Origin: Adiantum capillus-veneris
Lineage: Eukaryota > Streptophyta > Polypodiopsida > Polypodiales > Pteridaceae
Assembly: GCA_014529385.2 (NCBI GenBank)
Contig: CM043964.1
Location: forward strand, 135,821,420-135,885,419
Length of the DNA: 64,000 nucleotides
Reading direction: 5' to 3'
Numbering within the stretch: position 1 is the first letter of the stretch; each line of letters opens with the position of its first letter. A program made the translations under genes and the position numbers. Shown here in pieces: positions 22,456 to 33,000 of this stretch. The notes under the pieces are model-generated. The model ran no database searches. It had not been told where the DNA came from and worked only from the letters and a program-made list of their open reading frames with translations.

Positions 22456-22830
22456 CTCTCTCATCACCTCCAAGAAAGGCTCTCCCCCCTCCAAGATAGG
22501 GATGTGGGAAGACTTTTGAGTCTTCCCAGAAGCATCCAATTGGCCCTATGTTTTGACCATTGGACCTAACCTTTGAATTTTGGAGCCTTACCATTTTGGA
22601 AGTCTTAATGGGCTGAACCTTAGGGTCTTTGAAGCCCATTGTTTGCACATTGCTCTTTTAGATGGCCCCCCCTTTGGATCCCTATTTTCCCTCCTTTGGA
22701 TCCCTAATGAAACCGGTCTGCTAGCTTAACCAATATTCTAGCTTTTTCTCCCCTAGTACTTCCCTATATTTAATGATCACTTTAACATGAGAAAATCATT
22801 TATAAGAATTAGATATTAGTTATTATGACA
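21764..22830 (-). repeat. E3 3' LTR, proximal part
   Basis: Continues the LTR split at 11540 and ends TTATTATGACA at 22830, which is the TGTCATAATAA start on the - strand. It carries a GT microsatellite (about 22420-22453). Against the E3 5' LTR, a stretch of about 250 bp (counterpart of 27044-27260) is absent near 22000. Confidence 0.85.
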
Positions 22831-23184
22831 TTACCTCTTTCTTGAAATAATAGTCGTCCTTGACTATGGGGTAGAGAAGATAAAGCCTATTCATTAGTCC
22901 TTTTTCTAGCGGGTAGAGGATCCCTATCTTACCCTACGACATTGTTCCAGAATGGATGACTAATCCATTTGGTGCTTGAGAGCCTAAGTTGTCGCAAGCA
23001 TGTCTACGCATTAGTCCTATCAATCTTCCATAGTAGAGTGACAAACTCTAATTGGTGTTTGGAAGACGTCGTGTCCGCAATCTTGATCCTAAGAATGCAT
23101 ACTACTTAACATTTGTGCACAATAAAGAAAAAGAGAGTCTTATAAGATAAAAACTTTGTTCATTTTAAACATTTGTACATTTGC

Positions 23185-23541
23185 TTACTCTAGGAAAGCA
23201 TTGTAAGCATTGAAAAGGTCTAGGTTATCCTTTAATTGTATGCCTTGCATCCATCTAGCATCTTCAAAAAGATAGTTCTTAAACTTAATAAGATACCGTC
23301 GGATAATCTTACCCCCTCTCAATACCTTGTCTTGATGTCGGAGAATGGACTCGGGCTGGATCACGTCTTCTTGGTTCTCAATCTCTGGTGGGTCTTCAAT
23401 AGTTGGTTCTTGAGGTGGTTGTCCTTTGTAACGCTTTAGTAGGCTCACATGGAAAGCATTGTGTATGAGCCAATGATTGGGAAACTTAAGTTGATAGGCC
23501 ATCTCATTGATTGGTCTAAGATCTGGAAGGGACCATAGCAA
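23185..23541 (-). pseudogene. E3 integrase C-terminus and chromodomain-like end
   Basis: 118 open codons: [38 protein letters not shown], an acidic linker, and the chromodomain-like VIQPESILRHQDKVLRGGKI followed by RRYLIKFKNYLFEDARW. It is unbroken here, unlike E2, and shows the full domain: an E-x-I-L start, the YLIKFK strand and the final Trp. It ends NAYNAFLE just before the 3' noncoding part. Upstream, 23821-23615 gives the preceding piece (SRRSSLQMGIAETYKN, ISISHNKG-like) in another frame. Confidence 0.75.
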
Positions 23542-23599
23542 CTTTTTGCTAACTTAGCATAGTACTTTTGGTGTCCCGTAGGATTCTTCTCCGTCATGT

Positions 23600-24460
23600 G
23601 CCATAATCAAGCCTTTAAAAATTTAAGCAAGACCCAAACATTTTCTTTAAAGGCTTGGGCTCTTCTGTGCTTATTAGCGGTAGCATTTTTCCTTTGTTGT
23701 GAGATAGAGATAGCATCCTTAATCTGTTGGAAATATTCTTGTAGGTCTCAGCTATACCCATCTGCAGCGAAGATCTTCTCGTGTACCTTAAGTAGCAGGG
23801 GACTTTTTGATCTTTCCTCAATTACCTCAAAAGGTGCTTTTCCCGTGGAAGTATGTATAGTGTTATTGTAGGCATACTCCACTAAGGGTAAGTACTTCTC
23901 CCATTGGGATCTTTGATCTACTTCCGTTACATAGGTTTTTAGTAGATCAAGAATTGTTTGGTTAGCTATTTCACTTTTGCCATCCGTTTGCGAATGATAG
24001 GCCTAAGAGAGGTTTAGCCTTGTCCCTAAATTCTCAAAGAGACCCTTCCAAAAATCATTGGTCATTCTAGGATCTCTATTTGACACTTGACATTGGCAAG
24101 CCATGGTACTTGAAGATTTGTGATATGAAGAGGGTTGCCATTTGATGGGCTTTGATAGTCTTTTTGACAGGTATAAAGTGAGCTTGTTTGTGCTGAACCT
24201 GTCTACTATTGTCCATATTCCCGTATTTCCATGGATAGACTTAGCCAATCCAAAGATAAAATCCATGAATATGCTCTTCCATGGTGAATTAGGGATTGGC
24301 AAAGGTTGAAGCAATTCAGGTTGCTTCCCTTGATCAAACTTCTTATTTTGCCATACCACACATTTAGAAACATGCTCTTGTATGTTTGCTTTCATGGTAG
24401 GCCAATAGAAATATATTTCTATCCCTTTTAGGGTACATTGAATCCCTCTATGCCCCGCAT
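23600..24460 (-). pseudogene. E3 integrase core
   Basis: The - strand frame from 24836 continues through MYESHAPPYAGHRGIQCTLK and FYWPTMKANIQEHVSKCVVW, with the complete HHCC finger (H, H, then CVVWQNKK; the final Cys appears as Trp-Gln, so one ligand may be lost). Then come FMDFIFGLAKSIHGNTGIWT (first Asp), SNRDPRMTNDFWKGLF (second Asp) and, after a stop near 24003, YHPQTDGQSEIANQTI (Glu). Lesions: indel near RFSTNKLTLYL, loss of the SIVSD residues, and stops. Inactive. Confidence 0.75.
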
Positions 24461-24942
24461 AAGGAGGAGCATGAGATTCATACATTACTTTCTCACGTAA
24501 TGAGTTAGTAACGCATAGTCTATTGCCATAGAGAAGATAACCATCTTGTAAAGTAAACGGTTCCTCTTTCTTCCCTAGTGCAAGGGCTGAAATCACATCT
24601 CTCAAATCAGGACCAATAGCATACTCATCTATCAAAGAAGATAGATCATTGTGAGTTGCTATGGAAACCGCATTCACTCTCGGCCGTCTTGAGAGTGCAT
24701 CAGCTACTTGGTTATGCTTGCCAACAATGAGCAATATGAAAATGAAATTGTAAAAGGAATTTTCCCACCTCATTTGTTTGCCAGAGAGCTTGGTGTGCAT
24801 CATGACGTACTTAAGGCTTTGGTAATCAATCTGCAAAATGAAAGGAGTCCCCAGTAAATAGTGCTTTCACGAGTGTAAGGCATGTAGAATTGCGAGGAGT
24901 TCCTTTTCATATATGCCTAGAGCTTGCTAAACAAGGTCAACA
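24461..24942 (-). pseudogene. E3 RNase H remnant
   Basis: Reads ALGIYEKELLAILHAL, a stop at the position of DS in E2, KHYLLGTPFILQIDYQSLKY, then VGKHNQVADALSRRPRVNAV, which retains the Asp that E2 lost. The first half of RNase H is gone with the deletion. A frameshift lies near 24740 (NSFYNFIFILLI). Confidence 0.7.
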
Positions 24943-26069
24943 TACTCCACCATATCTTCAGTTAAGCCCGCACAAAATTGTTGTTTTTGCTCTCCAAAAT
25001 CCATCTTTTTGAAGACAGTGGCTAGATTTGTCTATATATTTGTGGATAGATTTGTACGGAGAGAGCTTCAAGCTTCACCATTCGGTGAGTACTTTGTCTT
25101 TGGCATGGGTAGCCAAAAATTAATTCATGATGGAAGCTCTTAAAGCTTTCCATGTTCGTGGAGCTTCACCGTTTGCCCATAGGTTAGACCACCATTGCTT
25201 GGTGGACTTTTTAAAATGCATAGCTACATGGTGTAGCTTACAGAACTCCGTAAAGCCCTCATCTCCAAATGCCACATTGAATTGTTGGATGAAAGCCAAG
25301 ACTTTGTCCGTAGCACCAAAGGTGCCTCGTAGGTAAGGAAAGAGATGTTCCTTCCTCCCTCTTTGAACTTCTTGAGCTTTGACCATATTCACGTGGCATA
25401 GGATTTCATATAGCCTCTTCTTTTTGGTGGTCTGAAAGTTGCAACATCACTTTCTTCAGAGCACGAAGAATTTGAGGAGGATGGAGAAGAGGGTGACCTC
25501 TTTCTCGCCTTTTCCTTCCCTCGGTCCTCCTTGTCTACACCATCCCTTTCTTCATAAGAGGAAGAGGATGAAGAAGATGGAGAAGACGGTGACCTCTTTC
25601 TTGCATTTTTTTCTCTTTTTTTCTGTCTTCCCTCTTTGAATTATGGTGTGCAGAAGTGTGTGATGATCTTCTCCGTTTAGGGGGTGTTGGAGAGCGTTTT
25701 GCCCGCCGTCTTCATGGAGCCATCTCTACCGAGTGGCAGGAGACTCACTTCTTTCTCGTTCTTTTGGTGGGGGCTCTTGAGTTCTCCTTTGGGAAGGAGA
25801 TGCATGGTCAAGAGTAGATTTTTGAGCCCTTCGTACGGATCCTCTTCTTCTTCTCGAATCAGAGAGAGGCCTCTTGTGGAAGTCTCACAAGGAGGCTTCC
25901 TAGGTACTCTCTCTTCATGGTGGGGAGTTTGGAGGGATGGATTGCCCATGGCTTGTTGAAGCCTGGAAAAAAGGTAGTTAACAAGCATAGGGGCATCATT
26001 AGTAGCCTGCTCATTAGCAAAATCAAAGCTATCAGCATAAATTTCACTCTCTTTACTATTCTCAACCAT
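24943..26069 (-). pseudogene. E3 gag
   Basis: Starts MVENSKESEIYADSFDFANE, like E2, and lacks about 13 residues at the NPSLQ region, so the E2 stop there is absent. It keeps the Ser/acidic modules (about 25450-25640) and the capsid piece GTFGATDKVLAFIQQFNVAF with TKQWWSNLWANGEAP (25392-25120). Frameshifts occur near 25830 and 25400. It ends at the deletion junction after VEYV. Confidence 0.75.
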
Positions 26070-26464
26070 TCTAATAACAACTTTTAGGTGTAAATGATTT
26101 TAGGTTTACTTTGGCACTTCAAGCCCTAGTTGCTACTCCTCTTAACCCATTTAGAAAAGCACTCAAGTTGTTGTACCCGTGGCTTGAATATCAGTAATTG
26201 CCAGGAACAGAAGTACCGGCTCCTGTCAAGCTTCTAATAGCTCAATAGTGGTTAAGCCATAGGCAAGCCCCATAGGAGTCCACTATTAAGGCCATAGCTC
26301 TCGATGGTGATGCCCCGTTATCTGCATGAAGTAGGGGCACTGCAAGGCTTAAAAACTCCCTATTCTACTTATTCAATTCCAATTAATAATACCAACCATT
26401 TAAAGTTAGCTTGAGGACCCCCCTTCTTGAGCAAGAAAAGAGAAACCTTGTACTCTAATACCAA
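26070..26464 (-). other. E3 leader and primer-binding site
   Basis: Counterpart of the E2 leader. CTCTAATACCA at 26453-26463 is the reverse complement of the tRNA-Met-type primer site. Confidence 0.7.
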
Positions 26465-27749
26465 TGTAACATTTAATGGCCTAGTAACTTGTGTGTAGCG
26501 GAAAATAGCATAAACATAGTGAGAATTTCATTAGAATAGATTCCTAATGAGCATAGCAAGAGTGCTTGGATGGAGAGAGCAACAAAAAGAATAACACCTA
26601 GTTAGATAGGCATGAAAAATACCTCAAAAGAGAGAGAAATTCAGCTATTGACAAGAGTTGAGAACCGAATTTACATGGAGCCGCGGTCCCCCCTCCAAAA
26701 GGCTTTGTATTATAGGTTTTCCAATCAATGGAGACATTTTACAATGTAATACATTGGGTTCCTTCAATAACTTGCTGGTGCAATGAATATGGAAGCTTCA
26801 AGCACCATGCACACACTTATAAAACACATCATTGATTCCCTCACGGTCTCAGACCCAAGACCTCACACACCTTCCAAGGTGGTGAGAGCTAGTGGGGTAT
26901 GAGAGTAGATTGAGAGGAAGGAGTATTCTTACGAGAAAAAAGTATATCTCCTCATATAATCACTCATAAAAGCTTAGCATAGCTTAGTAATTAGCATGGC
27001 AGAGGACATGAGCATGCATTGGAGCTTGGCTCTTGGTTGGATTTGCATCACAAAGCCAAGAGTTGTTGGTGTAGGCCTCCCTTCTCACAAGCTTGGTGTA
27101 GATGATGAGCTTTCCATTAAAGCTTGAGAAGGAGAGAGATTCTTCTTTGCTTCACAGATGAGATTGTGTGAGTGTGTGTGTGTGTGTGTAATAATGCGTT
27201 GCCAAAATCATCCCCCTCTCTCTCTTGTTCAACCCCTCATGAATCTTATATATGCTAGCACCCCATTGGACCATGCAAAGCTTTAGCCAATGATAATTAA
27301 GAAGCATAAGTGATAGCCTTGTGACATGTGTCCCCCTTTCCCCTTTTGTGAGAGCTTTAGGTATTTAATTAATGAAAATGAAATTAAAGTCTCATTGGAC
27401 CCCTTAGTCTTTTGGCCAATAGGAATCAAGCAAGCCATTGGGTTGTTGAATGCTCATTGGACCCCTTGGGAGACTGTCCAATAGTCTTCTAGAGAGCTTA
27501 ATTTCTACTGGTTCTTTTATCAAGTGTTTTTAAATGAGTTAAACTAAATATACTCTAGCTTAATTCTCATTGGTCCACCTCTATGTCCATCCAATATGAA
27601 TTGAATGCATGTTGGGGGCAAGTGGGCTAGGGAACTGACATGTGTCTCCTATTCCCTTTGTGTAAAGGGAGCCTGCTAGAGTGTGTGTGTGTTTCTCTCT
27701 CATCCCCTATAAGAAAGGCTCGCCCCCTCCAAGATAGGGATGTGGGAAG
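26465..27749 (-). repeat. E3 5' LTR, truncated at its outer end
   Basis: Begins at TGTAACATTTAATGG (LTR end on the - strand) and stops at GTGGGAAG (27749), where E4 starts. The outer roughly 330 bp seen at 22505-22830 are missing and are not found beyond E4. It includes an intact version of the E2 insertion site near 26808-26825. Confidence 0.85.
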
Positions 27750-27902
27750 TGTTAGACAAGGGAAACTAGAACCTAGGATTCCACCACCCAACCACCCACT
27801 ATATAGCATAGCCCCTGGCCCTTTGCCCTAGTTGGACTCCCTTTCCACACTGCCTAGCCCGACCTTGCCCTTGTCTAGTCCGGCCTTGCCGGTGTCCTGA
27901 CA
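27750..27902 (-). repeat. E4 3' LTR, 153 bp
   Basis: On the - strand it starts TGTCAGGACACCGG and ends CCCTTGTCTAACA, the TG...CA form. It contains GCTATATAG (27811-27819 region), a likely TATA box. The upstream end abuts the polypurine tract. No matching 5' LTR is seen between 32600 and 33600, so E4 is incomplete at its 5' side. 153 bp is very short for a chromovirus. Confidence 0.7.
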
Positions 27903-27918
27903 TTACTCCCCCCTTAAG
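27903..27918 (-). other. E4 polypurine tract overlapping the pol stop codon
   Basis: Read on the - strand: CTTAAGGGGGGAGTAA. The TAA stop of the last ORF (27914-27916) lies inside the tract, so coding runs right up to the LTR. Confidence 0.7.
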
Positions 27919-28267
27919 AAGAGTTTTCGTCCTCAAAAACAAAAGTGGGGAAATTCTTCTTAAGAACACTAATATTTTTCCAAGTGGCAGCTTCCTTAGG
28001 TCGGTCTTTCCACTTGATTAAGGCTTGTTGACATACATGATGACGTGTACGCAACTCATGATAATCAAGAACACGTTCAGCTGCATCCGGTAAGGTAGGA
28101 GGTTCAATGAAATCAACCAAAATCTGTTGGTCAATGACATTGTCGTCCCCATGTAACTGCTTACATAAACGGCTTACATGAAACACTGGATGAATACGAG
28201 AATGTAAAGGTAGAAATAATTTGTAGGCACAACACCTACTCGCTTGAGTATTTTGAAAGGCCCACAA
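27914..28267 (-). pseudogene. E4 integrase C-terminus with chromodomain-like end
   Basis: Reads KLFLPLHSRIHPVFHVSRL (the usual L-P-x-x-x-x-I-H-P-V-F-H-V-S motif), CKQLHGDD, then ERVLDYHELRTRHHVCQQAL, IKWKDRPKEAATW and a tail NFPTFVFEDENSS. The IKWKD...ATW pattern is the core of a chromodomain. The preceding GPF-like motif (SPRYCGPFKILKR, about 28250-28290) is in another frame, so there is a frameshift near 28230. Confidence 0.75.
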
Positions 28268-29253
28268 TATCGGGGAGATAATTTAGGTGTTGGCCTAGTT
28301 TTCAGACTTTCTGAATGTTCTGGAACACGTAAAAATACTTCCTCCCCTTCTTCAAAGGTAACTTGCCGATGTTTCTCATCAGCATACTTCTTATACCGAT
28401 CTTGTGCTTGTCAGATATTTTGACGAGCGAGTTTCAGCATATCCATGTGGTTTTGGAGAAAATCCTTAACCTGTTGGAGTTTTTTGGTTGCCAACCCCAC
28501 CGTAATTGGTGACCTAGGTTGAAACCCATACATGAGCATGAAAGGACTAAATCCATTTGTGACATGCTTAGCACTATTTTAGGCAAACTCGAGAATAGGT
28601 AAGTATTCTTCCCAGTCTGACTGTTTTTTGCTGGCGTATGCTCTTAGCATATCCTCTAGCACCTGGTTAACACGTTCAGTCTGACCATCTATTTCTGGAT
28701 GATCAGGTGTACTGAGGTTCAGTTGTGTACCAAATCGTTTAAACACAGCTCTCCAAAAGTGACTGTTAAACTTGGGATCACGGTCGCTGACAATGTTACT
28801 TGGCTAGTTCTGGTGTCTTAACCATTGATTTGATTGGATTAAACTTACATAGTTCAGTCAACCGGTCTACAACCACCCATACCGAGTCATGACCTCGTAC
28901 AGTGGTTGGTAAATCTACAATAAAGTCCATAGAGATGCTTTCCCATTTTCCATTGGGAATCTCCAAAGGATGTAAGAGTCCTCTTGCTTTCAGGCGCTCT
29001 ACTTTGTTAACTTGACATTTTTGGCAATGCAAGACATAAGCTTGAACAAAGCCATGTATACCTGGCTAGTAAAACTGTCGTCGTATGAGAGCATAAGTTT
29101 TTCTAATACCCGAGTGCCCTGCACTTGGACTATCATGACATTCATAAAGAATTTGGCGTCGAATGTCTGTGTCCGTCGGTACACAAACTCTCCCCTTATG
29201 GAGTAGGTACCCATTGTCGATGGTAAAATGCTTCCATCATTGTAGTTCATCAC
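28268..29253 (-). pseudogene. E4 integrase core
   Basis: Pieces in three frames. HHCC remnant: CHDSPSAGHSGIRKTYAL-like sequence around 29090-29140, and HCQKCQVNKVERLK (29032 downwards). Core: SMDFIVDLPTTVRGHDSVWV (first Asp), NIVSDRDPKFNSHFW (second Asp, about 28760-28800), DHPEIDGQTERVNQVLEDM (Glu, about 28660-28710), then DWEEYLPILEFA and a stop. All DDE residues survive, but frameshifts at about 28800 and 29010 and several stops disable the gene. Confidence 0.75.
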
Positions 29254-29850
29254 TCAATAGAGGAGAACAGGTGCGGAGGTTAACGTTACACTACCATCAT
29301 TGGAGTGAAAAGAATCCCTCATTTGAACATGACTCCACACTTTGGAATATGCTTCATCATGCTCATATTTTCCTTTGAGAGAATCCAAAAATTCACTACA
29401 AACTTTCGTGAACAAGAGAGAATTGATCTTCAGCATACGACTTAGAGCATCAGCCACCACATTGTATCGACCTTTACAGTACCTTAGCTTGGTGTCATAT
29501 TCTTGAAGAATTTCGGCCCACCTGGCTTTTGGACCCTTCAAATCCGTTTGTTGTGTAAACCATTTGATGCTTGCATGGTCAAACACAATCTCAAACTGAG
29601 CACCATACAGATAATGCCGCCATGTTTTTAAGGCAAACACTATTGCATAGAGTTCGCGCTAATAAGCAGAGTAGTTCTGTTGAGCTGCATCAAGCTTCTT
29701 GCTTTGAAATGCAATCGGCCGTCCGTCTTGTAACAGGACTCCTCGAATAGCACGGTCACTGGCATTTGTTTCCAAAACAAATGGTTTCAAAGGATCTACA
29801 ATAGCCAGTATAGGTGCTGTAGCTAATGCATCCTTGAGCGTATCAAAACT
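29254..29850 (-). pseudogene. E4 RNase H
   Basis: FVLETNASDRAIRGVLLQDG (the first catalytic Asp of TDAS reads Asn), IAFQSKKLDAAQQNYSAY, a stop, RELYAIVFALKTWRHYLYGA with the catalytic Glu, FDHASIKWFTQQTDLKGPKA, and GRYNVVADALSRM with the last Asp. A spacer to about 29254 follows. The stop after YSAY and the Asp to Asn change indicate decay. Confidence 0.8.
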
Positions 29851-30698
29851 ATGTTGTTGAGTGGATCCCCACTGAAAAGATTTCCCTTTACCTTTTAGTT
29901 GATCCGTCATGGGAACAATAATATTAGCATAGTTTTTAACGAACCTTCGGTAAAAACCTGCAGATCCCAAAAAAATATATAACTCTTTCGGATTTTTAGG
30001 AGAAGGCCATTTCCAGATGGTATCCACTTTGGATTGATCCATATATAGCCCATTAGCTGAAATAACATGCCCTAAATAGTGAATTTCTTCTTTTAGAAAA
30101 TCACACTTAGATTCCTTGGCATATAATTTGTTTGTTCGTAACAACTCAAACACCTGCCTGAGATGTTGTAAGTGTTCTTCTTCAAAACACTGTATACGAG
30201 AATGTCATCGAGGAAAACAATGAAAAATTTGCCCAAGTATGGCTTCAAGACACTATCCATAAGATGTTGTGGCGCATTGGTTAACCCAAAGGGCATCACC
30301 ATGAACTCGTAGTGTCCAAACCGTGTTCGGAATGCAGTTTTGGGTATATTGGCAAGTCGAATACGGACTTGGTGATATCCTGACCGCAAGTCTATTTTTG
30401 TAAAAATGCAAGCATGAGTGAGTTTATCAAACAACTCATCTACCTGGGGCAATGGGTATTTGTTCTTAACCGTAACCGCATTTAAGCCACGGTAGTCTAC
30501 GCACATGCGCATACTGCCGTCTTTTTTCTTCACTAATAAGATAGGAAATGCCCATGGTGAAGAACTGGGTTGTATATACCCTCTGCTAAGGTAGTCAGCA
30601 AGCTGACGTTCCACCTCAGCAGCTTCAGAATAACTCATACGGTAAGGCGGTTTACTGACAGGTTTACAATCTGCAGCCACGTTGATGCTATGTTGCAC
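29851..30698 (-). pseudogene. E4 reverse transcriptase
   Basis: Starts with [20 protein letters not shown], then [75 protein letters not shown] (three residues of ATFQ lost) and the catalytic [13 protein letters not shown] frameshift near 30180 moves the thumb to another frame: [55 protein letters not shown]. The catalytic Asp residues are intact and the match to Ty3/gypsy RT is clear. Only one frameshift and a short deletion damage it. Confidence 0.85.
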
Positions 30699-30725
30699 TG
30701 ATCATGTTGGCGGTAATCCTGGTGG

Positions 30726-31775
30726 CTAATCATTAGGAAAAACTTCTTGAAATTCCTTTAATAATTTTTGTAACTCACTAGCAACGTTTGTTTGTTTAGA
30801 ATTAGCCATTGGTGGAAGAGATGAGAGAGAAGCATGCGGCGTTGAGGAATGTTCAACAGATTCAATGTTAGAAAGAAAATGAGACAGTGAGTAACACAAA
30901 AAAACTTGATCTATTTTATTATTAGAAACGAGATGCATAAGCTCAGCGGTACAAATCAATGGTGATGAAGGTATATCCTTCTCTCCTAACAACAACAGAT
31001 GTGCGCCATGGGATTCAAACATCAAGCTGTTGTGCTCATAGCTACGCTTCAGTGATGGTCCTAGGATATGCAACCATTCCCTTCCAAGAACCACATCTGC
31101 CCTTTCCATGTTCATAACCTGAAAATCCAAGCATGTGGAGTAACCTTGTACTTCCAACGGAACAGCTCGGTATTGAGTATCCCAAATTTTGGTATCATGT
31201 CCATTCATTATTGCTACCTTGTAGCGGTGGGTACTCGGAGTTTGAGGCAATTTAAGTTTTTTTACCAATCCATTATTGATGAAATTGTGAGTAGCACCGT
31301 CATCTACCAAGATGCACACCTTGTGGCCTTGCAGAGATCCGTGCATACGTACTAACTCATGTGGTCCAAAGGTTTGTTGCCACATGGAGGTTGTGAGACA
31401 GCATTCATGTACCACCTCTGTGTGTGTTATTTTCACTATAGAGAAGCGTGAGGAAGACTCAAGAGGGAGTAGTTGCACCTTGTGCATTGCTTTCTCCTTG
31501 CCATGAGAAGCAAATTTCCCCTTGGGACAATCCTTTTTGCCATGACCGCTTCGTAAACATTGAAAACATAAATTTTCTTTCTTAGCTTTATCAAAGTCCT
31601 CAGGAGAGAGAGGACCACTGGACCCCTTGGGTTTTTTAGATGCATCTGAGTTGGCAACGATAAATTTTCTTTTATTGTGCCCATACTGAGTGCATGTATT
31701 ACCATGTGTATTAGCAGGCACGTGACTATTATGTGCTTTCTTTTCATCTGGATCATCATGAATATGTGCTTTCAC
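30726..31775 (-). CDS. E4 Gag zinc knuckle and protease
   Basis: The longest unbroken frame in the window, 349 codons. An intact zinc knuckle CFQCLRSGHGKKDC (CX2CX4HX4C) lies at residues about 69-82. The retropepsin-like active site ILVDDGATHNFI (D-D-G-A) is at about 155-166, and the ILG strand DVVLGREWL at about 226-234. The C-terminus (ASELQKLLKEFQEVFPND) is the linker that leads into RT in Ty3 elements. It is part of a broken Gag-Pol: stops separate it from gag upstream and from RT downstream (30724-30726). The protease would process the polyprotein; the knuckle would bind RNA. Confidence 0.8.
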   Translation of the reverse strand: MKAHIHDDPDEKKAHNSHVPANTHGNTCTQYGHNKRKFIVANSDASKKPKGSSGPLSPEDFDKAKKENLCFQCLRSGHGKKDCPKGKFASHGKEKAMHKVQLLPLESSSRFSIVKITHTEVVHECCLTTSMWQQTFGPHELVRMHGSLQGHKVCILVDDGATHNFINNGLVKKLKLPQTPSTHRYKVAIMNGHDTKIWDTQYRAVPLEVQGYSTCLDFQVMNMERADVVLGREWLHILGPSLKRSYEHNSLMFESHGAHLLLLGEKDIPSSPLICTAELMHLVSNNKIDQVFLCYSLSHFLSNIESVEHSSTPHASLSSLPPMANSKQTNVASELQKLLKEFQEVFPND

Positions 31776-32620
31776 TATGGATTCCTCAAGTGTTTTAGGG
31801 TCTTGGGTCTTGAGGTACTTCTTAAGCTTTGGTGTTAGACCTCGTACAAACCCCGGGCCCGTACTTGTTAAGAGTTATCTAAGCCTTCAAATTCGAGGAT
31901 AACATCCCGATAGTGAGAGATATATTCAAGCAATGATGGGTATTGGCGCATGGAACATGTGTCCCAAGCCGTCCAATCCCGATTTGCCTCATTTGTAGGC
32001 AAAAATTATTTGCTAAACATAGCTTCAAAAGATGCCCAGCTCTGTGGTATGATGTTCTTCTCCTTGAGAGACATCCACCATTTGTAGGCCTTGCCTTCCA
32101 AAGTTAAGCTCGTTTGCAGAGCTCTGACTGCGTCCGGAGTACGCCGTAAGGCGTGAATTCCATCCCACTTGCTGAGAAAGATATTCACTGCATCCTTATT
32201 GCAGTATCGGTCTTCTCCCTTAAAAATTGGTGGTTTGGTGTTTTTCAACAATTCATCCACCTCTTTTGCAGTGAGAGTATGCAACGTATCAGTATTTGGG
32301 CCTTGCGCTAGATTAGAAGGGCCTTGCCCTTGTGTAGCAACGTGCTCATGCATGTGCGTGTCAGCAGGACCCTTGGACTGCTAACGCATTAGTTGAATTA
32401 CTAATGTGGATAGTTCAGTAACATTTTCATTTAAAGCTTTAAAATTTTCATCCATGACTGTCATGCGTATCTGAAGTGCACGAAATTCTTGAATATCGAG
32501 CAATTCATAAGTGTCATCACCTGCCGTACTCTCCTTGAGAGGATCCCGCAGTGGGCCATCATTGGCAGGATCAGGCGTACAAAGTTCAAAATCAAATGTC
32601 ATATTGATATCCGAATCCAT
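31776..32620 (-). pseudogene. E4 gag
   Basis: MDSDINMTFDFELCTPDPAN starts an N-terminal part with a heptad-like stretch (FKALNENVTELSTLVIQLMR). After one in-frame TAG-type stop (32381) it continues with VDELLKNTKPPIFKGEDRYC, AVNIFLSKWDGIHALRRTPD and YKWWMSLKEKNIIPQSWASF, the capsid-like Retrotrans_gag region. A stop at 32006 is followed by readable EANRDWTAWDTCSMRQYPSL and EYISHYRDVILEFEGLD in the same frame. The stop before QSKGPADTHMHEHV lies in the correct frame, so it is a nonsense lesion, not a frameshift. Confidence 0.75.
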
Positions 32621-33000
32621 GGCGACACAGTGCGGTGCAAAGAGTAGTTAGAAAAAAATACCTGAGATTGAGAGCACTCGCAAAGTGTAATTAACCTTGC
32701 TAATTCCGTCAAAATCGATAGTATCTCGGTGGAAATCGATTCGAATTGTTCGCCATATAGAGAATTTCGCAATTCCTTGGTAGCCGAATCAATTATACTT
32801 GCAATCGTTAATTGATTTTGAAAGGTAATTGTACTTTGAACTCCCGTTGGAATGGTTTTCTTAAATCTCTGAGTTTCTGCCGGTAATACATAGAGAATTT
32901 GGTGCTCGAAGTTTGTGCCGGCCGTGTCGAGATGCGGCACCTCTCCGGACCTTGCCGAATCCGTAGACGAGGGAGGGGGTGGGGTACCCCACTGTGGGTA
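32621..33000 (-). other. E4 leader region, 5' end not found
   Basis: A - strand frame (32940-32599) overlaps the gag start but shows no domain. No primer-binding site or copy of the 153-bp LTR is visible, so the 5' boundary of E4 lies somewhere in or near this stretch and the 5' LTR is lost. Confidence 0.35.

Larger units (their letters stand above)
22831..26464 (-). mobile_element. E3: internally deleted chromovirus of the E2 family, - strand
   Basis: Same family as E2 in reverse: purine tract (TTACCTCTTTCTTGAAA read backwards, 22831-22847), chromodomain, integrase, RNase H, then directly gag, leader and primer site. Protease and reverse transcriptase are missing. The junction near 24940-24943 joins the gag reading EDMVEYV to the RNase H reading ALGIYEKELLAILHAL. 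The element lies between the split 3' LTR and the truncated 5' LTR at 26465-27749. Confidence 0.85.

Noticed and set aside
31068-31506. Plus-strand frames of 64-95 codons within E4
   Set aside because: Shadows of the intact 349-codon Gag-protease frame on the - strand.
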